A stretch of DNA of 64,000 nucleotides from Rhipicephalus microplus (Eukaryota; Arthropoda; Arachnida; Ixodida; Ixodidae). Of the stretch, positions 1 through 12,627 are shown one piece after another. Position 1 is the first letter of the stretch. Every line of letters begins with the position of its first letter. Where the stretch lies: assembly GCF_043290135.1 (NCBI RefSeq), contig NC_134704.1, positions 16,392,001 through 16,456,000 on the forward strand. Direction: 5' to 3'. The notes under the pieces are model-generated. The model did no database searches, had not been told where the DNA came from, and was given only the letters and a program-made list of their open reading frames with translations. Both the position numbers and the translations under genes were made by a program.

Positions 1-2787
1 CAAAGGGACTATGGTTGTAGCACGTTACAGCAGAACGGCAAGATGTCTTCTTCTTCTACTTCTTCAAGAAGAGTTCCAAGCGCGTGGCACACATGAGCAG
101 GGGCCAGCTGGGTTCTCGTGCTATCATCATCGTCTCTGCGCAACACTAGACGGCGCCCATGTATGTCTCTGTGCGCGTGGTGATGGGCGCGTTGTTTGAA
201 TGCAGGCACTATGTCGTGGCAATATAACTTCATGAAGAAGATGAACATGTACAGAATGACCAGTATGTTACCCACCACATGATAACTCAGAGTAGGAGTT
301 GGAAAGTTATTAGAAATGTGAAAAAGAAGAGTAATAGAAAGATTAGAGAGATAGAAGAGGGAAGAGAAGTAAAAAAAAGAGATAGACAGGGTATTCAGTG
401 GACACTTCTTGAACGAACAGGTAAGCATACCTAATGCGGGACACATCCTGACCAGAGCCCCATTTTTAAAGGGTCAGCCTTTGGCTACATAGCACCGCAT
501 CAAGAGAGTGTATTCGGATGGCCCTTTCATTGGTATAGCAATAGATGCTTATTTGCGCAGCGAGAAGCAATTACAATCTTAACTTTTTCTAGCATTCTAG
601 GTCAGTGTAAAAGGGGTGCTGAAGTACGTATGAGTAATGCATAAATGCGCCTAGGAGTTTATAGGTACTAATGGCCTTTATCGTTTGTAAATGAAGACCC
701 CCATCTCTTGACATAATGGCTTTTATCATGCCAATATCGATACTTAGTGCTGCATTTGTACTGAAAATGTGTGTCTTTTTTTATCGGCTTTCATATGCGA
801 GTGGCATTGACACAATGGTCTGAGTTTAGTTCATTGAATCACGGTAGTTTGATCGGTCAAGGACAAGCGTGTTCTTTTATTCGCCATTTTTTGGTTAATA
901 CGTGGTGACCTTAATGACTTCCTCGCTTAGTACAGTAAAGCTAATAAGTTCTAGCGAGAAAGCCCAAACCAATAGGTAAATTCGTAGTGGTAATATGAAT
1001 TTTTACGGATAAAAGTACCTGTGTTGATCAAACGCTAGCTTTCACAATGGTGTCTTATTATAAAAAATAGTAAAATGTAATGAATTTTATTTCAATATAT
1101 ATATGCCACAGAATTCATGGTGATACTTCTAAAAAATCAATCATTCATTTCAGGCCTCGCATTCCCAATGCACCTTTTTTTATTATGATATACTTTATTG
1201 ATGAAACGTCACTACTGCTCTGGCGGCACTTTTTTCATACTAGAACAAGCTCCATCAAGGGTATCTGTGGTCAAATCCCCATTAAATGTGCTCAATGACT
1301 ACTTTTGTGTACTAATTTTCACAGCACCTTTATACTGTTTTTCAGGCACCAGAAGTGAAAACGAAAAATCGCTTGTTTTAAACTTTTTCGCTAGTGCTAC
1401 ATGGAACCTAATTGTTCTCGCCTTGTTCATTACACGTCTTGCAAATACGAAGGAAACCAGAAACAGAAAGTCATTGTTAAATCCGAAGATCGAAACAAAC
1501 AATCGCAACGGTGATCAAGCGAACCCTGCGGCGACAAACTATATCTTACAATGATCAGCTTCAACACTACATAACTTTGGCACGATGTTTCATTATAGTC
1601 AAACGACAGAACGAAGCCGTATTCAATGCCCAGATAGCGAGGAACGTTTGGGGAAGTTTATGGGCGCATTCCATAGAGGTGAGTGAAGGGTTTCACTAAG
1701 AACAGAAGATAAAGTATATGAGTTCCGATGAAACAACTCCCTTCACAGTTGGCAAAGTATGAATAGACGCTTTGCTCAAGCTAAGCTGTCTTGCTATAAA
1801 TACCCTAAAATGAAACTATAGCAATAACATCTCCTAAAAATATCTGTTCTTAAATATAAACAACACAACCGCTACCTACTGGATATCCCTGACAGATATA
1901 TTAAAATGAGTGTTTGTTGTGCCGACTGCTGATTGAATTGCGTCTGCGGCGGTACCATTTTCAATGGAGGAGAAAGAAATTTGGCAGATCCCGCGTACCT
2001 TGGGAGTCGATGTTATATTAAGCATGCGCATGGAAGGTGACTGTGTTATAATTTTTTTATTGCGCGAAACGTTACGAAGTGACGCTAACGGTATGTACAA
2101 ATGCTCACCCAGACATACGTTAAGCGGCTGCATATGTTTTATATAACCAGTTGCTTACATTTACGTAACGATGCCAACAGCAAGATTGATATCAGCAACA
2201 CCATAATTGGCAAGCTCATATGAAGCTCCGGTGCTCGTAGCCCTTTACACTGCTACGAAAATCCACTTCAGCGGATGGAACCTAACTACAGTTGATGTTA
2301 ACCCGACGTGACAGCTGTACCATAGGAGTAATATGTAATGTTTATAAAATTGGAGAGCCAGCACTCCAACTACAATTGAGTTCCGAAACCTGGCATGGTT
2401 CTGTGGTAGAATACTTGATTGTCAAGCATAACGCTGTGATTCGATTACTGCTCGGACCTTGACACTTATTCTTTGCATTAATCGGTTCAACACTGCCGAC
2501 GTGAGCTTTTTCTTAACGTTCACTCGTTAAAACTACCCATATGTGTTCTCGCCATTCGTGGGTAGATATAAAGTGGCAATCACCTGTGGCACATAGACAC
2601 ATACCAATGGCACATACCCGCCCGCGGTATGTAACACTGTCTGACGGAACGTGTTTGACAAAGTACGCGACAGGATTGTGACATTACTCATGTCATGACC
2701 AGAGAGTCGTCGTATTCCTCAAACCGTCTTACATTCTATACTAATTTTAAGGTTCAGGGGTATGAGCGCGAGGGCACCCAGCCGTAA
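1..2787. other. Gene-poor stretch, no supported gene
   Basis: Only short open frames occur, and none shows a recognisable domain or composition unlike its surroundings. Positions 2577-2632 carry GTGGCACATA-type words resembling the 3' ends of the tick LINEs found elsewhere in the window, but the similarity is too short to call an element. Confidence 0.6.
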
Positions 2788-3298
<511 letters not shown>

Positions 3299-4066
3299 CC
3301 AAAAGTGCTTGCAGTGCGCAAAGAAACGCTTCGGGTTTAAAGCCTGCCAGTGTACGTATTTCGTTCTTATAAAGAATGGTCAAACTTCAGCAGAACGTCA
3401 TATCCCAGGATGTGTTTACTTTTTCTAGGGGTGTCCATTTGAGAAGCAAATGCTAATGTGTTGGTGTTTTATGGCTTCATGTAAGGAGACAGCCGTCAGC
3501 AAAAGTGCTCTGACATTTTCGTGGGTGCTGTGAACAAACTCTTTTATTTGTCCCGTGGACGTGTCCGTAAATAGGGCCACTCGTTGCTCTTCTTATTCAA
3601 CGCCTGTCACTGAAACCCTGTTAGGCGCCAGTCCAGCTTGAAGGGCAGTTGTTCAGCCTGTCAATCTATCTGCTCCTCTTGAGCAACCTTTGCTTCTCTT
3701 TCACCCGAGCAAGCAATAAGTTTTTGTTTCTAAATGACTTGGACAGACGATAATGCGACTACGGAGAAGACCTGACTTGGCATCAGCGTGTCATTCAATG
3801 CTAAAAGAAACAAAAAAATAGGATGACCTTTAAGACTCGCATGTAAGGGTTATACTAAACGTGATGGTGGTGAGACACCCCCCTCCCCACACACAAGCAC
3901 GCACGCACAAGCCAAAGTGCAAAACGCCTTCCGGCTACTATCTTTATTTACGTCTACCTTGAACCTTTTCTCACAGCCAACGATGCTTTTTCCACCACAA
4001 CCAATTACGCCATCACTCACACTACCGACACTAACATAATAAAATAAATAACTCAAAGGAGTGAAG
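3299..4066. other. Gene-poor stretch
   Basis: No gene or repeat family is recognised. A minus-strand open frame near 3850-4056 has no domain signature. Confidence 0.5.
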
Positions 4067-4200
4067 TAGGAAGGAAAGCGATAGAAAGGACAGGTAGATA
4101 TGTTAACCAGTTTGGCATTGCCGGTATGCTACCCTGCACAATGAGGAAGGGGTAGGGGAGATTCAGAGAAGAGTAAATAAAGAGTGAAGTAGCTATAGAT
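4067..4200. repeat. Dispersed tick repeat containing a 'GTTAACCAGT' core
   Basis: Purine-rich sequence followed by the words GTTAACCAGTTTGG and GCTACCCTGCACAATGAGG. A second, more diverged copy with GTTAACCAGTCCAGG lies at 50222-50300. The shared order (AGA-rich lead, GTTAACCAG, GCAGGTT/GCTACC) suggests a dispersed family, but neither ends nor coding content are visible. Confidence 0.45.
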
Positions 4201-6821
4201 CAATATATAGTTAAGCTGATGGTGCCACTTATTCACCACGTTTCACAAAACAACGAGATGTCGTAAGAAAAGCAAAATATAAAGAATGCCGTTAATACTA
4301 CATAAGGTATAGGGTAAATGACCAGCAATGCTCTTCATGCTGGGCTATTCTAGGTTCCCTCGTGCACACCACAGTGTGGCTTAGCGAACATAATATACGC
4401 TCTTTACATTCCTGTCACATATGTCGACTCGGACAAAAACTGAAACGTTTCAGTGAATTGAGCTATGCTCACGTTAAGCACTTTATTTGGTCGGAGCAGG
4501 CTCATGGTTATTCTAACCCCAAATTTTTATATGACGTGTGTTCTAACAGAATATTTCAAGAAAACACGTTATTGAAATCAAAATCGTTGGGTCAATCCGG
4601 CCTACGGAAAGTGGCTAAGTGATGTGTGTGTGCAGTTGTACGGAACTATGCGCAGCCATCTTCATGATTTATATAGGATAGAGAAGTAAAACGGAAAGCC
4701 TTGAAATAAGATACACAATCTCAAATTCACTCACTCTGTAAAGCAAGTTTTTTATTTGATTATAAGGCTGAAAAGACTGCAATACTGTGGCGCTGTACAA
4801 TACACTAGTGAAAAAGGTGCCAGCTTATGAAGCGGCCACCTGTGCGTCTATGTTTGCCAACGCTTGTACAGGAGAGAATTATTTATGTACGTGCTCTAAT
4901 TAGGCGTAACAACCAAGACAAAAGTGACTTGCAGGGAAGCATAGAAAAACGCAGAAGGAAAGAAGTTGAGAAAGTGTATTTACAGTTAACTAGAGATAAC
5001 TGCCGTCCTTTCTATAGATGATGTGTGAGTGCTTTTTCTCGTTCTCGCTAATATAAGGTGCTCCAAGTGTCTGCACACAAAAAGATGGGGTAATATTGCC
5101 ACATTGTCTTTTTTTTTGCAGAGTGCTGATTCATTATACGCTTTTCAGAGAAATAAGTGGGCCCTTTACTGAGAACTCGCGCTGGCTCGAATCATAAATC
5201 TTAACACTGAAAAAGTTTCAAGGCTAGCTTGCTGGCCGACCAGAGAATTTGTTTTGTGCTTGTATCATTCGTCATTTTTTAAAAATAATTTCGGAACCTA
5301 ATCTGACAAGATGTGAAGAAACTATAGTCGAAACTTCAGCGAAAAAATAACAAAAATGAACAGCCGTTGCTTTTTTTTCAACTTGATGGCAAGTTGCCCG
5401 ACAGCCACGTTTTTGTTCCTGTTCCTGTTTAGAAAAATTTATTGTCACAGACGTCAACAACATTTCAACAGGACATTTTTTTCTTCGACATACAATAACG
5501 ATGATGACAAAACAGACTTCATTTACATGAACGTGGATATGAAATTACATGGAAATAACATGTACATTCCATCGTTCACACAAACACAGCCACACAAAAA
5601 TGTGTCATAGAAGGACAGATACACATGTGAATACTAAAGGTAAACAAGAGGTACAAAGAAAACATGAAAATGTTCATTTCACATACATGTTGGTATGTCA
5701 TTTCTGCCAGCGCATCGACACGTCAGCCTAACAATACCAGGCTGGCCGAAAGACAAGTTTCACTCACCCGTCACAGACCGACACAAAAGGGCAAGACCAA
5801 GGACGAAGGAATTTCTCTTTACCGAGGAAAAAGAGCTCCCCCGACAAAACAGACAGCAGCTTCGAGTACAATCGCTCTATGATCTGGAAGGACGTGCGGC
5901 GGCGGCAGCCCGCTGCAACCGCCTCGCAGTGGTTGCGCCAGAGGCAGAAAGAACCGACAACAACGAGAAGACAAGCGAAGTGGCCTCGAGAACAACGTCC
6001 AGAAGAAACGAAGCGATTTTCTCTGGGGCAGCGAAATCTAGCACGTACGATTCGGCGGAATTGAAAATCATTCTTATAGGTACTCTTTTCTCGTTCTATC
6101 TGGTCAAAGCAACCGTTGCTGTAGGACTTGTCGGAATGCCCTTCCAGCTATTTTGGGCACCCAACTTGCTGGTATAATGCTGCCAACGTTGTCGAAACGT
6201 GTTTTAGAATGTTCACAATGTTTATTTCTAGTCCTCATTGTTTTGTTCAATTTTTTCTTTAATTTAGGAACATTCCTCGAGAAAGCGGTTTAGAAAATGC
6301 TATTAAAAAAAAGAGACCACTGAATAAATAAAGAAGGGTTGGGCTTTGTCAAGAGAGACCTGAGTTAATTTTCTTTTTTGGAATTTTCTCCGGAAGAATT
6401 TGTCTCGTTTTATTTTTTTAATTTTTTATAAATAAGTTGGTGCAACTGCTCTGCGGTTTAAATATAATGTCAAACTCAAGCAACGCGCCTAAGGTGTCTT
6501 TGCAGCAGTTCAACATGACAGACATGACAAATTTTCCTTTTTACCCCCGTTGTCTTTGAACTCCAAAATGATAGCAGGGCTTTTTATAATGGAACTATCC
6601 AGGTTGCTAGTGTTCAATAGTATAATAGAAAGTAACCCCAGAAAGTAACAGCATTTTGCCCTATCAGGTGCCCGAGATGGTCCGCCCACACTTCCTCCGT
6701 GTCTGTGCGTCACATACACTGTCAGCCATTGGCTTATACATATAAAGAGAAGGTGATCACCATGCTGGAGTTTCATACATTACTTATTTTGTAGTTTCAA
6801 GTGGCATATCTTTAACAAGAA
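4201..6821. other. Gene-poor stretch with one weak ORF
   Basis: No supported gene. A plus-strand 160-codon frame begins with ATG at 5695 and ends at 6177. It passes through a locally GC-rich patch (5880-6060) and finishes in a hydrophobic tail. It resembles no family I recognise and has no splice or start context strong enough to annotate. Confidence 0.4.
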
Positions 6822-6966
6822 GCGAAAATGTTTTAGGCCTGTGTGCTCAGATTTTGGTGCACGTTAAGGAACCCCAGATGGTAGAAAGTTCCGGAGCCGC
6901 CTGCTACGGCGTCTCTCACAGTCATATGGTAGATTCGAGAAGTTAAACCCCACGTATCGATCAATA
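6822..6966 (+). mobile_element. Ruka-type SINE, 5'-truncated
   Basis: The 3' body of the tRNA-derived SINE seen complete at 47049-47302, with the landmarks GTGTGCTCAGATTT, TGCACGTTAAGGAACCCC, GGCGTCTCTC and a terminal ATCGATCAAT tail. The tRNA-related head with its A and B boxes is missing. Confidence 0.8.
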
Positions 6967-9187
6967 ATACCTTCAACAAGTTACAATACATTCAAAAACT
7001 AATAGAATACCTGGTTTCAATAATTATCGGTCTCACACAAGGTATAGCAGATACTTGGGACGCGCGATGTTGTGCGCTTGGTGAAAATTGCCATATAGCA
7101 CGAGCAAGGTCCTAGTGTCGATAAAGTTATAAGCAGTATGGGTTCTTGTATCAGTGGACGTCACTGCCGTGATTTCTAACAGTGACCTTTCCAGGTTCAC
7201 GCGCCGATTATGATAAAGCGTACCACGTTGACGACAGCTCTGCCATCTCTGCCAGATTTTTTCACAGCGGAAGCAAAAGCTACCGCAACAAAACCTCGCC
7301 TGTGTGCGCCGTCTAGACGTGGGCTTCTGTTTATGCTTCATCCGTCATCGGTGACAAAGATGGAGCGGTCTCGTGACTCTTCTTCTGCCATCCCGGTTTC
7401 TCTCGCCATAAGATGCTTCCGTCACTGCAGGACGTGTCAAGGATACTTTGAGCATTGCCTTATCCTTCTGCCGAGGTGTCCCGCCAAGACGGAGAACAGC
7501 CTCCTGGCGAGATATACGCCACCACCTTTCCAGACATTGGACCACTGTGAATCTTGCCTGCGCTTCTGCTCCTATAGACTGGTCCAAGGCTCCCATACGC
7601 GATAGCTATTTTTACAATCGCAAACACTGGCAAGCTGTTTTCTCATACAACATCGTATTAAGGCGGAAGCGTTAGCTGCCTCACCAAACGTAAATAGTGA
7701 CCATCGGCGTCAAAATGAGCAATACAAAAAGATCAAGTGATGACGTCAGAATAATGCTGTGACGCCACACTACAACGTTCTCATACACAAAAAAAGGATT
7801 TTTTTTTTTAACCTGAGTACCTGCCGGAAGTACTTGTTAAGTTCAACAGCCATCTTGGGAGCTCTAAAACACCATTAAGTATACTGTGGTTTACGTTTAG
7901 AATGAAATGTCGTTTAAGTATTCTTGACACGCTGTGCAGTTTATAGTGTTAGTAAAAATTAAGATCAGTTCTACGAACACCAACGCGTCAAGGCCAGCGT
8001 AAATGCATTGATTTCTTCAGCTTCAAAAGACGAGACCTCAACATTTATGCCTTGCATAAGCCATCAGTGATGCAGATTATTGTAGTCTCATGCCACTGCC
8101 ATAGCATAGTTGATGCGACGCGATTTTGAGCAGCAACTTCAGAATTTTAACTAAAGCGCAAACACTCTCTCGATGTACCTAAGGTATCAAAAGAAAATAC
8201 GCCATCTTGATAAGATTCTGCCAGAAAGTGTCACATCCAAAAGTATCGCACGCTCTCTATCACCGTTCATCCAACGCTATCCGCTCCCACTTCATCTAAA
8301 CATAAAAAACTAACAATGTTCATCTCTCTAGGTGAATGGTTTACCTAAAATAAAATTAATTTATTTGCTCATGTAAACTTCTTCCACATCGTTCCAAGAC
8401 ACCGGCATAAAGAAATAAAATACCACGTCTCTTTTCGGCCCATCTGGATAGTGGTCCTCTATTTGAGCTCCTTTCTTATCCGACGGGCGAGAACATTGGT
8501 GTGCTTAGGTAATTCATCTGAGGAAATTATATCTCCTATTCTTGACAGTTTCTTTATTTCCGATGCACTCATTCGTTATTATTGTCTATGCGATCCTTCC
8601 ATATCGCTAAAGAAATATCTGAAAAAAAAATCAGCGCGGAGCACAGATATGCAAGACACAATACTATGTTTCATGTGCTTCAGTTTTACCGCGGAAATCA
8701 GAAAACCAAATTAAACATCCTTGCCATGGGGTTCCCTTTTCATGGAGTGGGAGACTTTTTCAATAAATTTCAGCTAAGTATTTTATCAGCTAGCGTTCTT
8801 GGTTGGTGTCATTTTTCTTACTATTTATGTTGGACAATGGTTTGCTTGACTATTTGAGTTACATGAAGGCGTTATGAAGGACCAATTCCCTGATAAAGAA
8901 AAGGCAACCTTTACTGAGTTATGAAGCGTGGAAACTTGGGCAAGTTAGTAGGACATAACTGAATATACAGACAGCGTAACCTAAAAGTAGCTACATTGTA
9001 ACCACGGGAGCAAAGAAACAATTATAGAAAAGAGCGCTTACTTTCAACAATGATTTATTAGCAGTGTGGTCTACATATATAGGCGAAAGAAGAACAGAAC
9101 GGACATGCGTAGAAGGGTGCCATTCACACCCTTCTACCCACTCCGTAATTTTAATTGCGATGTTCGTATATTCACTTTACTGTGTGT
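6967..9187. other. Gene-poor stretch
   Basis: Short overlapping frames on both strands near 7033-7675 lie in moderately GC-rich DNA but are mutually shadowing and carry no domain. One TGACGTCA palindrome is at 7741-7748. Confidence 0.5.
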
Positions 9188-9350
9188 TCCTTTTTTGGGG
9201 CGAAACTCTTATGGTCTAGGGCGATTCTTCGTTCTTCCAGCGTACGCAATAGTGCCTCCCTTATCATACAGATGGGGCTGTCAGACAGACAGAGACACAG
9301 GCGGTCGAACGTACGCTTCACTACACTCATCATCATTCACTCCATGAATA
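9188..9350 (+). repeat. Short deletion derivative of the GGGGCGAA dispersed repeat
   Basis: Begins with TTTTTTGGGGCGAAACTCTT and ends with CACTCATCATCATTCACTCC, the same terminal words as the longer copies at 9619-10415 and 11590-12570. The ~500-bp interior is lacking. This looks like a non-autonomous deletion product of one family. Confidence 0.5.
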
Positions 9351-9618
9351 CGCTCTGCTTCTTTTTTAGGGATGCTCATCATGGTTTCGAATGCACGCAA
9401 TTTGCCAACACTCGGATTCCTCTGTTTTTTTTTCGTGGTCATTTACAGTAACGCTGAAAGTGCCACTAAAAAAATTCGCGAGCGTTTATTGTGAGTGTCT
9501 TCCGAAAAAAATGAACGTCTTTCGGATGAAGGTACGCCGGCAACGTTGAATGATTCGTTCGGTAGCTGCATAGAAAAGACAATTTAACATTTTGGTTTAG
9601 TAAAGTGTTAAGTCCTAA

Positions 9619-10415
9619 TTTTAGAGGCGAAGCTCTTTATGGCGTGGCTTGTGCGTCCCTCGTAGTACGTAACCACCAGTGGTACATACCCGAAATAGCG
9701 GTCCTTACGATTTTGACCTCGAAGGTGGTTCCGGTGAGAGATTTCTTCTGTGCGTTGTTGAACAATAAAAGATAGTGCTCAATGCACATGTTAAAGGCTG
9801 CTAAGGGGGAATGAGAGACAGGAGCATTCGGCCTTTAGGTAACGCGCACGCTGCGATCCCCATTAGCAGCTATTGGCATGTACATTGAGCACGATCTGAC
9901 AAGAAAGGATTGCTACGTTATACTCGCTGGGTGTAACCTCTTTGGTTTTAGAAAGGTTTAGCGAGCGTTGGGCCGCATAGCCATGAATACAGTGAACTAG
10001 TATATACCATGAACTCGAGGTGGTTAAAGGTGGGAAGTAAACCCGAAGCGCAAGCCGTAACAAAGTGTGCATGTGTCACCTCCCGTTTAGTCCTTGAAAT
10101 GTCCGCTTGATGGCGGTGCTTCTATATGGAGAATATATGATGAAAAGATGCGAGATGGTGGTACTTGGAGTGCTGAATAGATGGACTAACGGACACACAG
10201 ACAGATGCATGGATGGACGCATGAACGGACGCAGGCGCGGATGCATGGACGAACGCAGGGACGGACGTTCAAACAGACGCACGCACGGACAGGTGGATGG
10301 ACGCATGGACGGTTACATAGACGTACGCAAGAATGGACGGAAGCAAAAACGAATGGACGGACGAATGCTTCGCCCCACTCCCCATCATTCACTCCGTGCA
10401 TATGCTGCCATTTTG
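9619..10415 (+). repeat. Dispersed repeat copy A with minisatellite core
   Basis: Shares most of its length with copy B at 11590-12570: a head with GGCGAAGCTCT and GTGGCTTG, a middle with TAACCTC and GAACTCGAGGTGG, a minisatellite of degenerate GGACGCAT words (about 10170-10365), then AATGCTTCGCCCC and CCATCATTCACTCCGTG. The two ends carry roughly inverted GGRGCGAAGC words, so a non-autonomous DNA transposon is possible, but no clear target duplication is visible. The Arg/Asp-rich open frames here are translations of the minisatellite, not genes. Confidence 0.7.
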
Positions 10416-10934
10416 TTACTCTGCTCACACCTTTTTTATGACCAACTTTTTGTATTACTGCAAATGTGACATCTTCATGTTTTTGCGCTGTTTTCAATGA
10501 CAGAGATTTAGAAACGAAAAGTTGAAGGGTGAGAAATTAACCAATGGCGTTCCTTGTTGGCTAACCAAAACTATAGAATGGCAAAAAGAGGAACAACGCA
10601 CAAAAACATTTTAAGAAAATCTGAAGAAACTTCTCTTGTATGTTTTTTTTTGTTCTCTACACTCGTGACAAACAAACAAATATTTCATAATGCGCGAAAG
10701 CGAGTAGCCCCCATGACTACCCTGATTTCCTGGCACTGCTTTGTTTGTAACGCGAAATCGCAAGTGGTCCGCTGAGAAGTTACGCTGAAGCCCGCATTAG
10801 CGTCTGCATTTCAAAACAATTATCTCAGTATACTGCTCGTACATACGGACAGACATCAGTCAGACATATTTCAAAACAACGTTAGTAAGAGCGACCTCCA
10901 AAGGTAAAGAACATTTAAGGACGTCAAGCTTTCT
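10416..10934. other. Gene-poor stretch
   Basis: No recognisable gene or repeat; AT-rich with short frames only. Confidence 0.5.
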
Positions 10935-11104
10935 GATTGATTGATATGTGAAGTTTAACACCCCAAAACCACCATATGATTAAGAGAGACGCCGTAGTGG
11001 AACACTACAGAAATTTCGACCACTTGGGGTTCTTTAACGTGTACCCAAATTTGAGAACACGAACCTACACCATTTTCACCCCTATCAAAAGGTTCAGCTG
11101 TCTG
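10935..11104 (-). mobile_element. Ruka-type SINE, truncated
   Basis: Minus-strand copy whose GATTGATTGATATGTG tail is at 10935. The body (AAAACCACCATATGATTA, GAGACGCCGTAGTGG, TTCTTTAACGTG) is present and the tRNA-like head is absent. Confidence 0.85.
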
Positions 11105-11589
11105 CAATAAGATTAGGTTTGTAGCTGTAAATTTTCGGCCTACTCAGAAAAGATGATGTTGTTGAAGTTTACTTCTGTTTCTTTTCTTATTTTGAGATCT
11201 TGCACGCAATAAACTCTCCAATTTTTCATCATGCGTAGCAGCAGTGGTGGCCTATTGTAGGTCCTCTCAAGGAAGAATGGCTTTCAAAATGGTTTCTTAT
11301 TTGCACTTTCCGGCTCGAGCTGCTTCCATTTAATGCCTTCGTATTTTATGGCTCATTCTACCTAGCATTTTGACTTTTTCGAACCTCATCTGTACATTCA
11401 AGGTTTTGCTATCAATCCTGTCGTTTTAACTTCAGGCCACACCTTGCCACAGAGTCTTTATTAATACATGGTACAGGAAGAGGTCTCGTTGTGGTAAGGA
11501 AAATGCACGCCATATGTTGTCCATGGGTGACTTGTTACAACACAGTTCTTGCAACGTGAAGGTCCATTTGTGTGAGAGAAAGAAAACAA
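11105..11589. other. Gene-poor stretch
   Basis: AT-rich, with no recognisable gene. Confidence 0.5.
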
Positions 11590-12570
11590 TTTTAGGAGCG
11601 AAGCTCCTTATGGCGTGGCTTGGGCGTCTCTCGTATGTAACCACCAGTGGAACATACGCGAAATAGGTATAACGCTTGACCTCCAAGGTGGTGCCAGTGA
11701 GAGATTCCTTCTGTGCGTTGTTTAACAATAAAAAATAGTGCTCAATGTACATGCCAATGGCTGCTAATGGGGAATGAGAGACATGAGCATTCGGCTTTTA
11801 GTCAACGCGCACGCTGCGATCCCCATTAGCAGCCATTGGCATGTACATTGAGCACTATCGGACAAGAAAGGGATGCTACATTATACTCGCTGGGTGTAAC
11901 CTCCTTAGCTTTAGAAAGGTTTAGCAAGCGTTGAGCCGCAGTGCCATGAATACAATGAACTTGTATATACCATGAATGAACTCAAGGTGGTTAAAAATGA
12001 GAAGTAGATACGAAGCGCAAGCCGTAAGAAAGTAAAAGCCGAATTCTCCTGTCTCTCATTTCTCATTAGCAGCCATTGGCATGTAAATTGAGCCCTATCT
12101 GACAGGGAAAGGTTGCTACGTTATACTCGCTGGGCGTAACCTCCTTGGTTTTCGAAAGGTTTAGCGAGCGTTTGGTCGCAGTGCCATGAATACAGTGAAC
12201 TAGAATATACCATGAACTCGAGGTGGTTAAAGGTGGGAAGTGGACCCAAAGCGCAGGCCGTAAGAAAGTGTGCGTGTGCCACCTCTCGTTTAGTCCTTGG
12301 AATGTCCGCTGGATGGCGGTGCTTCTATATGGGGAATATATGATAAAAAGATGCGAGATGGTGGGACTTGGAGTGTTGAATAGATGAACGAACGGACACA
12401 CAAACAGATGCATGGATGGACGCATGAACGGACGCAGGGGCGGATGCACGAAAGAACGCAGGGACGGGCGCACAAACAGACGCATGAACGGTCACACAGA
12501 CGGACGCATGGACGGACGAATGCTTCGCCCCACTGTCCATCATTCACTCCGTGGATATGCTGCCATTTTT
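11590..12570 (+). repeat. Dispersed repeat copy B, internally duplicated
   Basis: Homologous to copy A from the GGAGCGAAGCTCC head to the CCATCATTCACTCCGTG end. A block of about 200 bp starting at CCCCATTAGCAGCC is present twice in tandem (about 11820-12028 and 12058-12268) but only once in copy A. The head contains an inverted repeat of about 39 nt (arms near 11728-11766 and 11820-11858). The same GGACGCAT minisatellite occupies about 12384-12525. Confidence 0.75.
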
Positions 12571-12590
12571 TCGGAGCCCTTTCGGCGGCC

Positions 12591-12627
12591 GAACGAACGA
12601 ATGAGCCTTGAGCTCATTCGTTCGTTC
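12591..12627. repeat. Perfect 16-bp hairpin
   Basis: The left arm GAACGAACGAATGAGC and right arm GCTCATTCGTTCGTTC are exact reverse complements, separated by a 5-nt CTTGA loop. It lies just outside the 3' end of repeat copy B. No poly-U run follows, so it is not called a terminator. Confidence 0.9.

Noticed and set aside
5695..6177. 160-codon plus-strand frame with hydrophobic C-terminus
   Set aside because: Starts with ATG, but there is no domain, no splice context and no homology I recognise; kept only as a remark.
10076..10497. Overlapping Arg/Cys-rich frames on both strands
   Set aside because: They follow the GGACGCAT minisatellite of repeat copy A; the same happens in copy B at 12290-12654.
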